From positions 1-64,000 of the forward strand of contig NZ_VTAW01000009.1 of the NCBI RefSeq assembly GCF_008245225.1: 64,000 nt of DNA, written 5' to 3'. Under the pieces are notes generated by a model. That model saw only the letters and a list, made by a program, of their open reading frames with translations, searched no databases and had not been told where the DNA came from. This document shows positions 63,512-64,000 of this stretch, piece after piece. This DNA comes from Natrialba swarupiae. GTDB lineage: Archaea > Halobacteriota > Halobacteria > Halobacteriales > Natrialbaceae. Made by a program: the position numbers and the translations under genes. Within the stretch, counting starts at the first letter, position 1. The number at the start of each line of letters is the position of its first letter.

Positions 63512-64000
63512 TTATGCTAGTGGCGTCCGCTCGACCACTTGCCCGTCGTAACTCGGATACTGTTCGACGATTTCGCCCTCCTCGAGGTCGCCCTCATCGA
63601 TCATCTCCTCTAAGAGCCACCAGGCGACCTCGACGTGGTTCGTCTTGACGGTGTAGAACTCCTCGGGGACGCCGAGTTCGGCGAATCGCTCGGGATCCAC
63701 AGAGGTCTTCCCGTAGACGAGCGTGCCGTCGTCGGTGACGTCGTCGAACTCTCGGCGGACGTTGCGAGCCATGCGTTTGAGTCGGCGGCGGTGTTGGGCT
63801 GCGTCTTTGAAGACCGAGGTACAGAAGTAGACGCGCTCGTGGTCGCCCATCACCTCGAGGATTTCCTCGCGGGTGCCGCCGACCGCGCTCATGTGGTCCT
63901 CTTTGAGTTCGAACCCGTTTTCCTGCATCCGGCGGTAGTTCCCCTGGGACATCTCGAACTCGTTGACGTTACAGAACTCCGCTGCACCCTCGTCTAAGAA
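63512..64000 (-). CDS. probable radical SAM protein, C-terminal part (runs off window)
   Basis: At least 162 residues; the frame continues unbroken past 64000, so the N-terminus with any CX3CX2C motif is not visible. NVNEFEMSQGNYRRMQENGFEL, MSAVGGTREEILEVM and VYFCTSVFKDAAQHRRRLKRMARNVRREFDDVTDDGTLVYGK match, from memory, an archaeal radical SAM family. A Met at 63952 is internal, not the start. Its 3' end is duplicated downstream (63388-63418). Confidence 0.6.
   Translation of the reverse strand, partial: FLDEGAAEFCNVNEFEMSQGNYRRMQENGFELKEDHMSAVGGTREEILEVMGDHERVYFCTSVFKDAAQHRRRLKRMARNVRREFDDVTDDGTLVYGKTSVDPERFAELGVPEEFYTVKTNHVEVAWWLLEEMIDEGDLEEGEIVEQYPSYDGQVVERTPLA

Noticed and set aside
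1-64000. CRISPR array or cas genes
   Set aside because: No regularly spaced repeats of 25-40 bp and no Cas-like protein anywhere in the window.

Overview
The window is chromosomal DNA from a haloarchaeon. The evidence is high G+C with strong GC3 bias, proteins very rich in Asp and Glu, twin-arginine lipoproteins with an AGC lipobox, archaeal informational genes (L40e, Tsr3, DtdA, archaeal-type SerRS, FtsZ with an acidic N-terminal extension), a V/A-type ATP synthase operon, CofG and MptA for archaeal cofactors, a halolysin-like subtilase, and type IV pilin and archaeal membrane winged-helix proteins. Gene content and style suggest the order Natrialbales (Natrinema/Haloterrigena/Natronorubrum-like), but this is an inference. 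Codon bias creates many long antisense open frames; I treated these as shadows.

Layout. 0-3.4 kb: a tRNA 3'-half remnant, a PQQ-type beta-propeller and lipoprotein operon, and a DUF99 gene with a small acidic protein. 3.5-12.6 kb: housekeeping and metabolic genes (MBL hydrolase, MscS-like membrane protein, L40e-Tsr3, a Rieske fusion protein, DMT exporter, class V aminotransferase, subtilase, ferredoxin). 12.9-14.8 kb: a two-gene cassette of an AstE/AspA-type deacylase and a GCS2-type glutamate-cysteine ligase. 15-25.4 kb: ftsZ-dtdA, Ca/Na antiporter, mptA, TrmB-type regulator, DUF255 protein, FxsA, tRNA-Ile, PAP2 phosphatase and DedA. 25.7-27.3 kb: a lipoprotein followed by a decayed PQQ paralogue. 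27.3-33.3 kb: PH-domain protein, PRC-barrel, cofG, serS, PhoU/TrkA-C. 33.5-37.1 kb: an ATP-grasp / (alpha/alpha)-barrel / FemAB-like cluster. 37.4-49.1 kb: a VapBC-type pair bracketed by copies of the proline dehydrogenase 3' end, two frameshifted pseudogenes (EEP nuclease, UspA), a split MgtE, twin CrcB, CDF transporter, histidine kinase, MBL hydrolase and acyl-CoA synthetase. 49.3-57.7 kb: atpHIKECFAB. 57.8-61.9 kb: methyltransferase, pilin, and a divergent secreted-protein/membrane-HTH pair. 61.9-64 kb: an IS200/IS605-type element, a zinc-ribbon membrane protein and the C-terminal part of a probable radical SAM protein.

No single large defence or phage island is visible. The most unusual signal is structural: copies of gene 3' ends ('3'-end echoes' below) lie just downstream of their parents at tRNA-Ile, the proline dehydrogenase gene, the radical-SAM-like gene and atpI, and a tRNA-like 3' half occurs at the left edge. 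Three of these sites also carry a GCGAGCGAAGCGAGC-like sequence. Separately, a 60-90 bp imperfect palindrome recurs in at least five intergenic places.
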